Of a DNA stretch of 16,277 bases, positions 14,243 through 16,277 are shown one piece after another. The notes beneath the pieces were generated by a model, which worked only from the letters and a program-made list of their open reading frames with translations, was not told the DNA's origin and searched no databases. The translations under genes were made by a program, and so were the position numbers. The first letter of the stretch is position 1; each line of letters opens with the position of its first letter. Source of the stretch: Hondaea fermentalgiana (lineage: Eukaryota; Sar; Bigyra; Thraustochytrida; Thraustochytriidae); assembly GCA_014084085.1 (NCBI GenBank), contig NPFB01000199.1, positions 2,588 through 18,864 of the forward strand, in the 5' to 3' direction.

Positions 14243-14483
14243 ACAGCTGGTTTTGGACTCGGAGACAAAGCTCGGCATGATTTCCTTGGTTGGATACACG
14301 CACCCAACGAGATGGAGGAAAGATGCGAGAATGGGAGAAAGGGAGTCAAGATCAGCAGCCGTTGCCCGCTAGCTGCAGCTGCCTGCAGCTGCAGGAACAA
14401 GAGGATGAGGATGGAACAAGAGATGCTCATTGCTTGGAGTTCTTGAGGCTGTTCTCTTGCCCGTGCCCGTCCAATCGATTTCA

Positions 14484-14787
14484 ATGGTGCATTGGATTGA
14501 ACTGGATTGGATCGAATCGATTTGGGCGAATGAAAAGAGTTGGTTTTCTTGCTCGCTCGCGTGCTTGCTTGCTTGCCAGTTCTTTGCTTGCTGTTCTACT
14601 TGCCTTGAAGAAGTAGCAGAAACGCTGCTGCGATTGAGAAAGTCACGGGAAGCCAAGAACGATGCGCTCGCCTGTATGTGCGAGGTGAGTGCAACTTAGC
14701 ATTTTTTTCCTTCTCGAACAAAGCTCGCAGCAAGCTGACGCAAACATGCAACAGGCCAAACACTATGCATCATCGCCAAGGCGCTGA
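14484..14787 (+). other. Possible spliced short ORF or transcript (speculative)
   Basis: An ORF from an ATG at 14484 reads through to about 14684, where a consensus-like donor GAG/GTGAGT occurs at 14685. A T/C-rich tract (14702-14714) follows, then candidate acceptors CGCAG (ending 14730) and CAACAG (ending 14754). Both acceptors keep the frame, to a stop at 14785-14787. The last coding part (LEEVAETLLRLRKSREAKND) looks more protein-like than its surroundings. The upstream part is Cys/Leu/Ala-rich repeat translation, the start context is weak, and I recognise no family. Confidence 0.15.
14491..14525. repeat. Degenerate pentanucleotide array (ATTGG-type, 7 units)
   Basis: Seven pentamers in register: ATTGG, ATTGA, ACTGG, ATTGG, ATCGA, ATCGA and TTTGG. 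It is AT-rich, unlike the other arrays, yet has the same 5-nt period. Confidence 0.75.
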
Positions 14788-14839
14788 AAGAAACGAACGA
14801 AATGGATGCACATGATCACCCACCCAGCAACCACTGCCC

Positions 14840-14851
14840 GCTCGCTCGCTC

Positions 14852-14889
<38 letters not shown>
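14840..14889. repeat. Compound tetranucleotide array (GCTC)3-(GCAA)9
   Basis: Three units of a GCTC/CTCG repeat run directly into about nine and a half GCAA units. Both share the GC dinucleotide step of the 4-nt period. Confidence 0.95.
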
Positions 14890-15350
14890 CAAATATACCC
14901 TCTCTCACTGTCAGCTGCAGCAACATCCCTCCCCGGCTGGTTGCTCGCTTGTTTCGTCTCGACAGCGACTTGCCATCCTTTTCCGATGCCAAGCGTGTCG
15001 ACCCGACGCCGCACAGTGTGCGCGCGTGTGCGGCCAAGCTCGGGCCAGAGGGATCGTCTTGGTCCACCGTCCACCGGCTGCCTGATGCCCGCGGCCCCGA
15101 GCTGTGTGGTGTTCCTCTGCGGTGCCTGGCATCCCCGCCTTCTACCAGCAGTTTTCTAGTGTAGGCCAGTCCAGCCCAGCCCTGCTCAACTTCGACAAAC
15201 CCAACCGCTGCCGCCCGCATCAGCGTTCGAGGCGCGCGAGGCAGCCCTGGCCCGCCAGCCCTGCCCTGCCCAGTCCTGCCCTGCCGCTCGCCTCCCTCGC
15301 GCTCTCCGCTGCTGCCGCTCGCATCGATGGTCGATGCCAGCCAGCCAGAC

Positions 15351-15385
15351 GAGACGAGACGAGGCGAGATGAGACGAGATGAGAG
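15351..15385. repeat. Pentanucleotide array (GAGAC-type, 7 units)
   Basis: Seven pentamers in register (GAGAC, GAGAC, GAGGC, GAGAT, GAGAC, GAGAT, GAGAG), preceded by a short CCAG run. Confidence 0.9.
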
Positions 15386-15420
15386 ACGGGACCCGCCCTT
15401 CCAGCCTGCCCAGCCGTCCT

Positions 15421-15450
15421 GCCATGCCCAGCCAAGCCAAGCCAAGCCAT
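15421..15450. repeat. Pentanucleotide array (GCCAA-type, 6 units)
   Basis: Six pentamers in register: GCCAT, GCCCA, three GCCAA, then GCCAT. Confidence 0.88.
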
Positions 15451-16277
15451 AAGCATGCGTCAGTCAGCGAGCCGACCACTTTCTCCGCGTGTCGTTTCTT
15501 CGCCGGCCTTGGAGTTCTTACAGCCTCCCTCGCGCGCAGAGCAGACTCGGCTTGCTGGCCGCGCGAAGCTCAAGCCCCGTGCCGCAGCCGCTCCAAGCCA
15601 AGGCAGGCAGCCCCGTCTCTCCCTTCACTACTGCTACTACAACTAGAAGTAAGTGAGAAGGACATCCGGACTTGCACGCAGGGCGATGCAATAAGACAAA
15701 TGGCAAGACATGGCAGCGGCAAGGCCTCTCATGGAAGGCAAGCTAGCAAGCAAGCAACATTAAGAAAAGGGGTGGTGGGATAGAATTGATTGCTTTTTGC
15801 ATGGGTTGGTTGATTGAATTTTCCCATCCACCACGGCCTCCGCCTTGCGACCGGCACCGCAAGAAACCAGCAGCTGCTGGCCGCGGCGGCTTGGTCTGGC
15901 CGATCCTTTGGGTGGCTGCGACAGGTTTTTCCAGAAACAAGGCCCGGCCAGGCGCGCGGAGCTTGTTTCCGGCCTGCGAGTCTGTCTGCAGCTGCCTCCT
16001 CGAGCGTGCCCCGCGATGCGCTAGCTCGAACATTGCGAACGCGCAGCGCCGCCACCGCCACAGCTTCCTCCCACACTGCGGCCCGCTGTGGCGCGAATCG
16101 TGTCCGCTGTGTGTCTACCGGCGCCTCAAGCGGCCCGCACCGCCCCGCACCTCACCTCAAACGCCCTCAACTGGAACCGCGCAACACCTTGCCCGCGCCC
16201 TCTTCGTCTCGCTCTCCTCGCCGCCCGCGCCGCCCCAAAGCAGCCCGCGCGCCGCGCCCCGGGCCCGGGCCCTCGCC

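Larger units (their letters stand above)
13257..16277. other. Gene-poor GC-rich region dominated by simple repeats
   Basis: I see no supportable gene in these 3 kb. The ORFs are low-complexity translations (Arg/Ala/Pro or Cys/Leu/Ala) of repetitive DNA and match no family I recognise. The content is a series of short tandem arrays listed separately, some short palindromes (for example CCTGCAGCTGCAGG at 14382-14395), and a possible but unproven intron-like element at 14685-14754. The last 250 bp are C-rich and could be upstream sequence of a gene beyond the right edge. Confidence 0.5.

Noticed and set aside
14816..15445. 209-codon minus-strand ORF across the tandem arrays
   Set aside because: It consists of repeat translations (Leu/Ala/Cys from GCAA units, Ser/Arg/Leu from GAGAC units) and has no family-like segment.

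Overview
The window is eukaryotic nuclear DNA from a GC-rich, apparently intron-poor genome. The four complete genes are uninterrupted ORFs with strong ATG contexts. They encode a Sec16-type COPII scaffold, an Asterix/WDR83OS-type ER membrane protein, an ankyrin-repeat protein and a membrane-anchored polysaccharide deacetylase. A truncated fifth gene at the left edge is methionine aminopeptidase 2. I suspect a thraustochytrid/labyrinthulomycete or similar protist, from the intronless long genes and the intergenic GCAA/GCGA/GCTC-type short tandem repeats. No gene here proves that, so treat it as a weak inference.

Layout: MetAP2 (minus, 1-702, C-terminal catalytic part outside the window) and Sec16 (plus, 2227-9687) diverge from a 1.5 kb GC-rich, repeat-bearing spacer. 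Sec16 converges on a small Asterix gene (minus, 10177-10506). The spacer between them holds two decayed partial copies of the Asterix 3' end (about 9909-9980 and 9984-10120). Asterix and the ankyrin gene (plus, 10877-11707) diverge from a 370 bp spacer. The ankyrin gene converges, 117 bp apart, on the deacetylase (minus, 11825-12910). From 12911 to the right edge (about 3.4 kb) I see no supportable gene. That stretch carries many short tandem arrays, a striking number with a 5-nt period but different motifs.

Functionally, three of the five genes belong to the early secretory or endomembrane system: Sec16 organises ER exit sites, Asterix belongs to the PAT chaperone complex that helps insert multipass proteins into the ER, and the deacetylase is predicted to be a type II membrane enzyme. 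MetAP2 acts co-translationally on nascent N termini. Nothing shows that they form a coordinated unit, although both divergent spacers carry CACGTG hexamers.

The most notable points are: (1) the Sec16 N-terminal disordered region is built from GLFG-like repeats, including exact 162-bp periods; (2) the Asterix gene has a trail of two degenerate tandem 3' copies; (3) the deacetylase has Asp where the second metal-binding His of CE4 enzymes usually sits; (4) pentanucleotide arrays of several unrelated motifs recur.
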